DNA from: Cylicocyclus nassatus
Taxonomy: Eukaryota; Nematoda; Chromadorea; Rhabditida; Strongylidae
Length of the DNA stretch: 64,000 nt
NCBI GenBank assembly: GCA_958299035.1
Contig: CATQJL010000316.1
Span: 43,202,025 to 43,266,024 of the forward strand
Direction of reading: 5' to 3'
The notes under the pieces were generated by a model. The model saw nothing but the letters and a program-made list of their open reading frames with translations, searched no databases and had not been told where the DNA came from. Of this stretch, positions 46,235 to 56,239 are shown one piece after another; within the stretch, counting starts at the first letter, position 1, and every line of letters starts with the position of its first letter. A program made the position numbers and the translations under genes.

Positions 46235-46525
46235 TTAGAAAGGATGCTTTGCGCGCCTGTTTCTCAGCATCGCGGAAGATGATAACCGAGATAACTTCAA
46301 GGAATCTTCGAGCCCAAAAGAAGCTGCTTCATCATTTTTCTTCAAATATTGTATATTTCTTCCTTGTCTCATGCCTTCGTATAGATTTCTGATATATAAG
46401 TCGTCAAGATAGCAATATCGCATTTCTTCTATTGAGATTTTTTCAAGGCAACTTATAAAACAAGTATGAAAAACAAGTATTGAGTAGAGGAAAAACAACA
46501 ATATTGTAGCACTTTTGATTGGCAC
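46235..46525 (-). CDS. Small frame with signal-peptide-like N-terminus, uncertain
   Basis: A 96-codon minus-strand frame begins with a hydrophobic stretch (A-T-I-L-L-F-F-L-Y-S-I-L-V-F) and continues with basic pairs (R-N-R-R, K-K). An AATAAA signal overlaps the stop codon region. There is no ATG at the 5' end; the frame opens at a GTG and an upstream TAA closes it within five codons, so it would have to be a downstream exon. It resembles a small secreted precursor in layout only; no family is recognised. Confidence 0.25.
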   Translation of the reverse strand: MPIKSATILLFFLYSILVFHTCFISCLEKISIEEMRYCYLDDLYIRNLYEGMRQGRNIQYLKKNDEAASFGLEDSLKLSRLSSSAMLRNRRAKHPF

Positions 46526-47040
46526 ACATATTGTTTACCATTTATTCCTGTCATTATCATTTTAGCATTTTAGCTTCAGTACTCATTCGTTATGTATCAT
46601 AGTTCTAGTTACACGTTTTATATTATTTTGTTTTATGTTTGATTTGTTGCGTTTGAAGTTTAACCGTTTGCGGTTTAATACCCAAGTTTGAGTTGAGATA
46701 CATTACACCACATATAAGCCCGCGTGGCAACTGATCAAGTATATCAAGTCTCTTGGTATTAGACAATTATTTTCTACATATCTCTCGCAACCTCATCTAC
46801 AATTTCCAAACTTCAGCAGCGTTTGCAGCAAACATGCGCTGAAAATGTGACTTTGGAGTCCCAGCGGCGACTGTTGGAAGAAATCATACCCATGATCTCA
46901 CAGCTGGAAGCTCAGAGTTCATCTCGGCGGTTCGTAGTTCAGAGTTCATCCTCGCGAGAAGTGTTATCCAAGTTCGGTCCTGGACTGCAACGCAAAGTAC
47001 CTCCAGCACTACCTTATTTCAAAGGCGATATGTATTAAGT

Positions 47041-47851
47041 GCCCGTCCGAGTAAATTACCCGGACAGGTAGCGGTGCTCTGGGGATCTGTGCCCTTGCTC
47101 GTCAGTCACATTTTGGCGGTTCTATTATCCTAATATTCTGAGATAATTCGTTATATATATGATCCCGAGCGGGATCTCCCAGTGATCACCTCATTTTCAA
47201 AGTTATTTATATCCGCAAAAATTCAATGAAAATGTCACAGAGTTTTGCTGTCGATCTATTACGACAGTGCTACAGTCTGCCCCAATCGGGAACAGGCCGA
47301 ACCGTAGGGATGAATTGCGCGTTCGCAACGCTAGGGGTTCGCGCCGCGTATGCGCACTGTTGGAAAGAGTGAACCGATTGAAGAGAGGGCAGAGAAGCAG
47401 GCTGTGGGCGTGACGCAATAACCCAGCGACGCGGACTCCCGCCATGCCAATTTTGGCCTGATTAGGATTGGGGCAGATTGTACGCATATTTTCAGTAGCA
47501 CAGAGCGCAGGTTCATCGAAGTTTCTGTCAACCTAGATTTTTGACTTATTTTTTTCACAAACATGCGTAGCATCGTCGTAATAAATCGACAGTAAAACTC
47601 TGTGGCGTTTTCATCGAGTTTTTGCGGATATAAAAACTTGAAAGTGGGCGTGATTAGTGGGAGATCCCGTTCGGGATTATACAAATAAACGAATTATCTC
47701 AGCTTATGCAGCAAAGTGCTGCTATTCATTGTGCTACAGTATTAGGATAGTAGAGCCTCCAAAAGATAAGCAAACAAGGAAGAACACAGATCCCCAGAGC
47801 ACCGAGTTATGAAGGGGAAACTACCTGTTCAGGTAACTTACCCGGACGGGC
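47041..47851. mobile_element. GCCCGTCCG foldback MITE in gag
   Basis: Ends GCCCGTCCGAGTAAATTACC and its close complement. Internal blocks pair too: GATCCCGAGCGGGATCTCCC near 47161 with the block near 47660-47685, and CATTTTCAAAGTTATTTATA-type sequence with the block near 47620-47650. The length is about 811 bp. Target duplication is unclear because gag sequence beyond the insertion appears to be missing. Confidence 0.8.
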
Positions 47852-48005
47852 GATTGATACATACCGCCCCAGGACTGCAAGAGGAAAAAATGAGTATTAC
47901 AGACACCATCAGCTTTGGATGAATGCATATCAATGAAAAAACGTCTTCCGCGTATAACAGGACATGGCAGCACCCACCAAATACCCGGATGAATCCATGA
48001 CAGGA

Positions 48006-48195
48006 TGCATGTTCTGTGGCTCTACAAACCACAGAACAGCTCTGTGCACAAGAAGTTCTATTTTGAATAGACGTCTATTTTTCAAAAGTCCGAGGGATGC
48101 CTGAGATGTGAAAAGCCTGACCATTTGGTGTGGAACTGCAAGAGTGCAGGGTGTAGAAGTTGTCCGGGACAAAAACAGCACCACACTCTTTGCCC
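48006..48195 (+). pseudogene. BEL/Pao gag zinc knuckles
   Basis: One C-x2-C-x4-H-x4-C knuckle (C-M-F-C...H...C) at 48006-48047, then after a frame change a second (C-L-R-C...H...C) and a third C-x2-C-x5-H-x3-C motif between 48098 and 48195. Three such knuckles at the end of gag are usual for BEL/Pao elements. A stop in one frame separates the first from the rest. Confidence 0.85.
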
Positions 48196-50335
48196 AAAAA
48201 GGCACAAGCAAGAAGGCTCGCATTCCAAGCATAATCCGACGCAGACAGCGACTGTAAACTCAAGCCATCACCACAGCAAAGAACAAAAGAACACATTCTA
48301 GGAAAAATAAAGCAGAGGCACATTTTGTTGAGGCGGACGATACTACGAGTGCAAGAAAAATCACAACAGAGACCGATTTAAAAACGGTTATGTATAGTCA
48401 AGAGGTTACTGATCAGAAGAGAGTTGAAAGGGTACTGTTGCTTACTGGAGCAGCAAAAATCTGGAGCAACAATTAGAAAAAAAACGGATTAAAGTCAAAA
48501 TCATTTTGACACAGGCGCCGATTAGTGGCACAGATTTAGCACAACGCACTGGAGCACACTTTACACAGAAGCAAAATCTTCAAATGCACACTCTCGGCGC
48601 CAAGGAGCCCAGAACTGTCGAATGTGGCGTAGCGCATGTAATAATTAGTGATTTAAAGAAACGGAACTGAGTTGTTTGCAACCTTTATGCTAACAGGAAA
48701 AGGGAAAGGGACATCACTCTGCACCCAAGATCGAGCTCATCAGGAAACACGGAATAGCATTCCCGTATCAACCAGACAGGAAATTTCAACCCTGAAATTT
48801 TATTAGGATGCGACCAATTATGGAATTTTTTGAGAAGCTTCTCACCACGGTACAAACTTCCATCAAGACTGCTTCTTGTTCCTTCGAAATTTGGATATTT
48901 GCTTACAGGAAAGCACCTTAGACTTGTAGATGTGCCGGAAATGACACAGGGAGTTTCTGACACATCAACAGCAGGAGTCCAGGTACTCGCGTATTTTGAA
49001 CCAAAATTTGAGGAAGACAGGGACCGATGGACAAATACTGGACCATGGACCAGCCGGTATTTGCGAGTTAGCTGGTACAAAGGATGCAGAGGATGAGGCT
49101 ACTAACGCCAAGGTTGCAAAATTCTTTGAGGACATGTTGGAAAAACGTGAAGGCGTCTACTACGTTCGACTGTAATTCAAGGAGAATTACCCCTACTTGC
49201 CAGATAACCGAGCCATAGCAAAGAAACGGCTTGTTAGTATTTCAAACAGACTGAAAATGGATACAAACCTTCTGCAAGCATATGTTCAGACGATGCAAAA
49301 CCATTTAAAAAAGAGGACAGTTGAAAAAGTTCCCGTTGAACAACCAATCCTCTGAGAACGTGTACACCACATTCCACATCACCTTGTGATCACGCCGTAC
49401 AAAAACAACGAAAATTCGTACAGTATTCGACGCTTCGTCTTATTTCAAGGACCGTCCCTTAGTGAATGATGTCTTTATCAGGTTCCTCTCATTTTTCCAG
49501 AGTTGTATGCGATGCTATCACCCTTTCGAATGACACCCTATGTAGCTACTTTAGATGTAGAGAAGGCTTTCTGCAAGTTCACCTTCATGAATGCGATCGT
49601 GGCGCTACGAGGTTCTTGTGATGTCAACCTTGCGGCTGAAGAAAGTAACATCATTACTTACAGATTTACTAGATAACATTTGGATTGAATGGTTCTTGCT
49701 ATGGAACGATACGTTACTATTTGAATCACCGTGTCCTCGATCATGAGGTTGCGAAAACCTTTACGTGGAGCACAAAAAGAAGAAACCCTCAAAAGAAAAG
49801 CCATCGAAAGAAGAGCGGTCTCCGCAGAGGGGCATAAATCTCAGGGAATTCTTGTCAAATAGCTGTCAAATACAGAAGCTAAAAAATCTTTCCTGGAAAA
49901 GCATGTGTCCACAACACATCGCAGAAGATATTAGGCCACCAATAGGACGCAAAAAGAGATATACTTACGACGAGACGCAACATTCCAAACAAAAATACAA
50001 AAAGATTGCTTGCACGTTATATTGCCTTTGTATGCGATCCTTTGCTTGGGCTTGATGGTCACACTCATGGCCAAGTTGAAAGCTTTCCAGCAGGAGTCAT
50101 GGAAAGGCGAGCTACAGTGGGACGAAGCGATTTGAGGTGGAGTCGTAAGGACAAGTCAAATTCGCTTAAAAAAGAAAGTAATGGGTTTGAAAAGGCTCTA
50201 ACGCGAATGGCAATCAACAATACGGAAGAATATAGATCAGCAGTTTTTGCGGATGCAAGAAACATGGCTATGGCAGCATGCAGTTACCTCCTCAATGGAA
50301 AGTCTGCATCACTGATTATGGCCAAATCGAAAATA

Positions 50336-51231
50336 CAGTCGAGTAAATTTTCCGCTCAATATGGTGTGATTGCACAGAAGGTGAAATGCGGTGAATTTTG
50401 CGCGTCAACAAATAGCTTCGACCGTGACGCTGGCTTACTGCGCGCGCCAAATGCCGGCAGCACTGGCGTGGCAATTTATACACGAGCAAATTTTACCGCA
50501 TTTCACCTTCTGTGCAAGCGCACTATACAGGGTGTCCCAAAAAGATGTGCACACTGTTTGATTGCAAATAACTCTCCTGTAATGAAGTGTTTCGAGAAGC
50601 TTTAGGTACCATTTTATAGAGCGAGGTTAAACTTAGATTTACAGTATGGAGCGAATCATCGACCACTCTTCATTACTGTAGGATTACGGTAAGAACTTCT
50701 AGCATATGAAACCATTGTGAAATATACCACTTAACAAAATTTTTTCAAAAAATCTGAAAAATCGTGTACTAGGGTTTACACGCATGCTGATTCCACCTAA
50801 GTACTTTTTATGGGTGTTTTCAGCTTTTTTGACGGTGTAATTACATTTCTGACAAATGCTGGAAATTCAGTTATTACGGTTTTTCTGAGATAACCTTGAA
50901 AAGAAGCATCGCAATAAAGTGGAAATTTCATATTCGAAATCAGCAACTTTCATTACCATAGTGTAAAAGTTATTGGTTTGATAGGTTTTGCTCCGAGGCA
51001 GAATATGGCCTTCAATGGCCTAAAATTCTTGTCAAAGTTCCTACCGTAATCCTACAGTAGTGAAGAGCGGTCGATGATTCGCTCCATACTATAAATCTAA
51101 GTTGAACCTCGCTCTATAGAATGGTGCCTCAAGCTCGGCGAAAGACTTAAAAGCAAGAGAGTTATTAACGATCAAACAGTGTGCACATCTTTTTGGGACA
51201 CCCTGTATTAAGCGGAAAATCTACTCGATTG
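50336..51231. mobile_element. CAGTCGAGTAA MITE carrying a nested MITE
   Basis: TA flanks at 50334-50335 and 51232-51233. Ends CAGTCGAGTAAATTTTCCGC and the near complement (CAATCGAGTAGATTTTCCGC). Inside, GCACAGAAGGTGAAATGCGG at 50376 pairs with its complement at about 50497-50515. The CAGGGTGTCCC element at 50528-51205 is inserted within it, so the original element was about 216 bp. It interrupts the RNase H region of the BEL/Pao element. Confidence 0.88.
50528..51205. mobile_element. CAGGGTGTCCC MITE (678 bp), nested copy
   Basis: TA flanks at 50526-50527 and 51206-51207; ends CAGGGTGTCCCAAAAAGATG and complement. Colinear with the elements at 15005 and 62793. Confidence 0.93.
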
Positions 51232-52039
51232 TACCCTCTTTTAAAACGCATACAACTATACCGAAACTGGAGCTAAAGCAATCACAATAGCGATTCGTCT
51301 TGCGTTTTCGGTATGTGAAGCAATCAAAAGAAAAATAATTTTTCCAAAAGCCACGTCTTTTCCGACTCGCAAATTGCACTAAGCTGGATATCATCACATC
51401 CTCAGCAAACAAATCCAGGCGCGTAGTAACAAACAGGATCAAGGAAATTTACAAGATTGTGTATAACTTCAACAAAGAAGGAATATCCGTGCAATTTCGT
51501 TACGTTGCTTTAGAAATCAATCCTGCTGACGTGAGGACCCGAGGGATAATAGCGAAGGAATTCGTAGACATTATTGATCGACTAAGCCTAGTTTCTTGCG
51601 GTTACCGAGAAAACAATGGCCAACGCCACTTTAAAGTTACCGGAAGAAGTGCGAGAGAATGGAGACTCCATGACCGCTCTACTGGTCAAAAAGCGATGCC
51701 ACATCAGCAAGAAGATCTGCGTGAGCAGTCGTTGGATCTAACAAAATTTTCGAGTTTTACTTTTGCTAGACGAGCAGCTGCGATTATGCTCATTTTTATA
51801 AAAACGATCAATGCATTGACTGAATGAGCATCGCCAAGCTGAATTCTTTGTGGGAGAAATTATACAAGCTGCCTGTTTGTCATTCAAAATCATCATTCCA
51901 CCAACTATAGAAAATCTATGAACAACACTTTACGTCTATTCCCAGACTCAATCTGGCGCTCATGAGGTCAACTGGAAAAGTCATCACTGAGCGATCAAAC
52001 GCAAAATCCTATCTTCATTGCTCCTAAGGCACTGCTAAC

Positions 52040-52690
52040 TTCACTAATAATCAAAGAGGGGCATGTATCTATCATAAAGGAGTGGAGCACGCGATGATGA
52101 CGGTGGAACATGCTACATGCTACTGGATCTCACAATTACGTCAACAAGTAAGACATCTTGCTCAAAAATGCGTGAACTGCAGACGCTACAAAGCTCTTCC
52201 ATACTACTACCTTGACACAAGCGATCTTCCGCAGTGACGAGTACAAAGAAGTCGACCATTCCAAAATATAAGATTTGACTTTATCGACTTACCTACAGTC
52301 CACGAAGGAAACGAGAAACTCAAGATACGAATGCATCATTACCTGTGCTGTCACCCGCAAGATACATTTGTAGTTATTGAAGTATGTCAACGGAAGACTT
52401 CTTCAATGCACTTCTACATTTCATCGCACGCAGAGAAATTCCCGAATCCATAACGTGTGATAACGCACAAACATTTCTACCAAGCCCTACTACTCCTGGA
52501 AGAAGGTCGCCAAGATTTTTATATTACAGCGAAAATAACGTACTTCGCGAGCAGCTTGGAGATAAAATGGCACCACATAACACCTTACGCTGTATGGCAA
52601 AATGCATTCTACGAACGCCTCATCAAATCAATAGAACAAGCATTACATAAGGCTGTCAGGAAATGCGCCGCGCGCTCTAAAGACCATTAA
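52040..52690 (+). pseudogene. BEL/Pao integrase segment
   Basis: V-E-H-A-M-M-T-V followed by Y-W-I-S-Q-L-R-Q-Q-V and C-V-N-C-R-R near 52082-52190 is the zinc-binding start of the integrase. A F-D-F-I-D segment near 52270, a S-I-T-C-D-N-A-Q-T-F segment near 52450, and F-Y-E-R-L-I-K-S-I-E-Q-A-L near 52610-52650 follow the core order, across several frame changes. The C-terminal tail with V-G-S-V-V-R-I-S-D and G-S-D-G-A-I-R continues to about 53145. Confidence 0.85.
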
Positions 52691-53243
52691 CACACGATTT
52701 TGACGGAGATTGAATCATGTCTGAATTCCAGACCTTTAACTCACAAAAGCTTTTCTCAAGAAGAGGTACAGCAGTACGACTAATCGTCTCATTAGAAGGA
52801 TTTAGAAGTAACATTCCCGTTAAGAGGGAGAGCCAAAGTTGAAGAAGAGGATACCACGTACTTGCCATCGGAAGAATTATGAAGTTTGCAGACACGCCGT
52901 GAGGTGGAGGAAGCGATTCAGTCATCGCGCAGAATCATTAATTGGAAGGTGTGGCAACCACAATACTTAACAAGCCTTCGAGGAAAACCCTGTAGAATAT
53001 ATCGAGGAGACGGATTGAACAAGAGATTCCTACCGTAGGATCCGTAGTACGTATCAGCGATCCGATCTTACCGCGAAATGCATTGAGACTTGAGCGCACA
53101 ACGGAAATTCGACGTGGATCAGATGGTGCCATCCGTAAGAGTTACTAGTCAGTATCAGGCAAAAATTTAGAAAACTAGTTTTTTTTTTATATTCCTCTTG
53201 TGATCAATGATGGAGCTACTCCAAGAGCTTCTTATACATTCTA

Positions 53244-54044
53244 TTAGGTTGGCGGATAATTTCTGTTACACTTAAATTTTTATTTTTAAAAAATCTAAGA
53301 AACTTTCGAAAATTTTTATGTTTAAGGAGTGTTGGCTGGGTGCAAAGGTCTACCCGCCGGTACTGTCAGATCCGCGGTCCATGCGCAAAACACCCACTCT
53401 ATCGGTGAGAGTACATTTTATGGACGTTTTTGTCAGCGGGCTGGCGTTTTTCCAGGTGATTGGGAAGAGATCGGGCGATGTGGTATTCAGGCAGGGTATG
53501 GTCCACAGTTTTTAGCGAACACATGGGGATGGCAGAATCATGTTCGCACACGATCACATGAGCTACATGTTGCGCCATGTTAGCACACATTGGCATTTTG
53601 ACATGAAGATCAATCTTTAAGAAATCACAAAAATTATTTCCAACCTTTACGTATCAAATCCTACACGATGCACACAAAAAGAAAAATTTTCGACAAATTT
53701 TTGATTTTTTTGAGTTGTTCTTCACCCCTTGTTTTTGACGCGCTAGCGGCACCAAAGTGCTACTATAAAAGAGACATTGCGAAAATATGTTCTAAAAAAA
53801 TTATGGGGGAGGAAAAACACAATTAGATGCAAAGAAGATAATCAAAGAAAAAATGACAATTTTGAGTGTGCTTATAAAGTTGTCGTAAAGTTGCTGGCTA
53901 ATTGTGCATTTGCGGCATCAGTCAAACTGTTATGTACGCCCTGCCGTGGCCTACATATAAAGCAACTTTGAAGATTCTAGAGAACTTCTGGAACTTTTTA
54001 GAATTTTACGAGAAAAGTGTAACAGAAATTATCCGCCAACCTAA
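53244..54044. mobile_element. TTAGGTTGGCGGATAATTTC mariner-type MITE (801 bp)
   Basis: TA flanks at 53242-53243 and 54045-54046. Ends TTAGGTTGGCGGATAATTTC and its perfect complement, with TGTTACAC next inside on both sides. No transposase frame. It lies about 85 bp beyond the end of the BEL/Pao coding region. Confidence 0.92.
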
Positions 54045-54255
54045 TATATTGGTGCTGACATTCTACTATATAGTATCTATATATCTATATCGGTGTCGAA
54101 TCTGCATGCTACAAGAAGTTATGTTTACTATTGTGGCCGGGAGTATCGCGGATCGCGATCAGAAGATATTACCATAAAAAACCAATGCATACTCATGTAG
54201 AGTAGAAATGTGTTTGTAATATTGTGTTGTTTGTTAATGAGGCTCTGTATTCTTA

Positions 54256-54420
54256 CAAGGGAAGTTCGCCGAATCGAAGTGGCCGATTGGTACGTGGTAT
54301 ATACCCGGACGCGGGGCTCGGGAGGTTAGTATCAAATGTGCGCCCCTTAGCTGCGACGCGTTATTGTGAAGCAAGTTATGGCCCTCTGAAGTTTTTGGCG
54401 TGTGCATGTCTAGCGAACGC
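54256..54420. mobile_element. Left end of a CAAGGGAA-family element
   Basis: TTA at 54253-54255 is followed by CAAGGGAAGTTCGCC, TCGAAGTGGCC and, about 90 bp on, AAGTTATGGCCC, the same order as the element at 23893. No matching right end was found. Confidence 0.55.
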
Positions 54421-54433
54421 ACAAATGCTACGA

Positions 54434-54458
54434 TTGTGGTCGTGTGGTGTAGTGGTTA
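54434..54458 (+). other. tRNA-like A-box fragment
   Basis: GTGTGGTGTAGTGGTTAG resembles the D-arm/A-box region of a eukaryotic tRNA or tRNA-derived SINE. No anticodon arm or B-box follows, even when the adjoining MITE is removed, so it is at most a remnant. Confidence 0.3.
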
Positions 54459-54629
54459 GGGATCGTTCAGACCGCGCACAAAGGCGCGCAAAGGCGTACG
54501 AAAGCACACAAAGGCGCACAAAGGCGCACAAAGGCGCACGAAGGCGCATCTCGTCTCGTCTCGTTTATCTCGACACACACACACTCACACACGCCTTCGT
54601 GCGCCTTTGTGCGCGGTCTGAACGATCCC
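54459..54629. mobile_element. Palindromic MITE with GGCGCACAAA repeats and TTA duplication
   Basis: TTA at 54456-54458 and 54630-54632; ends GGGATCGTTCAGACCGCGCA and perfect complement, about 30 bp of pairing. The left arm then has tandem GGCGCACAAA units. Length 171 bp. Confidence 0.88.
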
Positions 54630-55434
54630 TTAGTGTCTCGGTCCACATGTTTTGCGTTTTTCTCAAAATTCATTTTTTTTTACCTGTTTTATGTATTACT
54701 GAGGTAAAAAATGATACATACGGGTGGTTAAACTCTACTAATTACACATCCTGCCGTGTCATTCTCACAAGTTGCCCATTAGCAAGAATCAATAGTGCGA
54801 CGTGATACAACTTGAAGATTGTCACGTAAATACTACGTGTAATCGAAGATAGTGTGTGGGAGTGAGAATTTGGCAATCTATCTATCTAACAATATAAAAT
54901 CGCAACTGCTTTTGAAAAAAGTGGGAAAAGCGGGAAAGCGAGCAGCGGTCCCGGAGCGCGCGCCCTGTTTTTCAAGGCTGCCGCCGCTAGCTTTCCTTCC
55001 ACTAATACGACGCTTTTGCCTACGCAGTTTATCTGTGACTGCATTTCGTGCTAGAATGGACTACAAAACATTCAGTGCTGTTCCAAAAGCCGCGCCGCGT
55101 CAAAACCGCTTCGCGTGGCTTGTTCGAAAGCAAGACTGTAGTGTAAACGGCTGGATTATAACTGTAATCCCGAGTATCGGTGGTCAGACATTGGTTTGCT
55201 GATGGACAGTCAAGATAACGATAGTCTTGAAGAGTCGGTATAATCAGGTAATCAGGAGTCTTGCAAGTTTTCATCGGTAATCTATACTTCAGATTGATTA
55301 CAAGCAAGGTGCTGGTGATGTCAATGGATTGGAAGTCTCGGCTTACAGAATGAGTTGGAAGAAGCTGATAGCTTTGAAAAGGTGTACAAGAAACAGTAAG
55401 GCGAAAATAGCTCTGAAGTCAGCATGCTGTCTTA

Positions 55435-55503
55435 GGCTGCGTTCATACTGATCCCGAAGTCCGAAAACAGCTCCAGCACTTCGGGATCAGTATGAACGCA
55501 GCC
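55435..55503. mobile_element. Minimal hairpin MITE (69 bp) with TTA duplication
   Basis: TTA at 55432-55434 and 55504-55506 flank a near-perfect hairpin: GGCTGCGTTCATACTGATCC continuing to GAAGT, then a short loop, then the complement. It has no room for coding sequence. Confidence 0.9.
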
Positions 55504-55509
55504 TTACAG

Positions 55510-56235
55510 ATGGTCTTTGTAACTAAAGAGAATGAGAAGCAGCTTTCAACGGATGATAGCTTCGATAAGGTAATCTCCTGACCATGTAATATGTAACCTA
55601 CAATATTTTCTAGACCTATTATCAACACGTGTATGTGTACGTACATCATCATGATGAGTTCCGGGTAGGGCTTACTAATCATATATATCCGTCTAATGGT
55701 AGGAACGAAACGGATATCTCCTTTTTTATGTTTTTTTGTTTTTTCACTAATTTAATTTCATAACAATTTTATAATCCTTATCTTTTTTGTTGTTTCTATC
55801 ATGGCTATAATTTTGATGCAGTTTGGTAAGCAGCTCGATGTCGCAATTTTGTGAAAGCAGTCAACTACAAACTTTGTCGATCTCTTTGTGTTAGCTTTGG
55901 AAAAATTTGGAAAATTTTTTCAAAAACAAAGATTTTTGCTGAATTTTTTTTGGGAGGGGGGATACGATTATTCATGATTTAGCGTGTGCTTGTAGTTTTG
56001 TGGGGATATGGATCCGTTCTGGGTTCGGTTCGCACGGTATTCTCGGCACCCGCGTGCATGCTTCTGAGTAATGCTTTCAAGTTCAAAAATTTCCAATTTT
56101 TGCCAAAAGTCCTCCAATTAGCGCAAATGACCGGGAGGCCTCGCCAAATGGGGATGTAGTTAAACGTGAAGAAAAGTGGATTCTAGCCTTGAGTGTGCTT
56201 TGAATTTTTTGCTTAGCCCGTTCGTCATACGACGG
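55510..56235. other. Spacer upstream of the CAP-G-like gene
   Basis: AT-rich with poly-T runs near 55740 and 55920. It should contain the promoter and possibly the first exon of the downstream gene, but no start codon or promoter element can be chosen with confidence. Confidence 0.35.
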
Positions 56236-56239
56236 AAGG

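Larger units (their letters stand above)
46800..53160 (+). pseudogene. BEL/Pao LTR retrotransposon, decayed, internal region
   Basis: Fragments of gag, protease, reverse transcriptase, RNase H and integrase lie in the order of a BEL/Pao element. Gag: L-P-Y-F-K-G-D-M-Y near 47020. Zinc knuckles at 48006-48195. A protease-like L-L-T-G-A near 48440. Reverse transcriptase: H-H-I-P-H-H-L-V-I near 49368 and L-D-V-E-K-A-F near 49552. R-Y-I-A-F-V-C-D-P-L near 50014, then A-D-A-R-N-M-A-M-A-A-C near 50250. T-I-P-K-L-E-L near 51250, N-P-A-D-V-R-T-R near 51520. Integrase 52085-52690. Frameshifts and stops are frequent; no LTR pair could be recognised. Three MITE insertions interrupt it, two of them nested. 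Confidence 0.88.

Noticed and set aside
46560..46800. A 5' LTR for the BEL/Pao element
   Set aside because: No direct repeat of this stretch was found beyond the integrase end (53160-53240 or after the MITE at 54045), so LTR limits cannot be claimed.
53318..53583. Frames of 65 and 84 codons near 53.4 kb
   Set aside because: They lie inside the 801-bp MITE bounded by TTAGGTTGGCGG ends and have no transposase motif.
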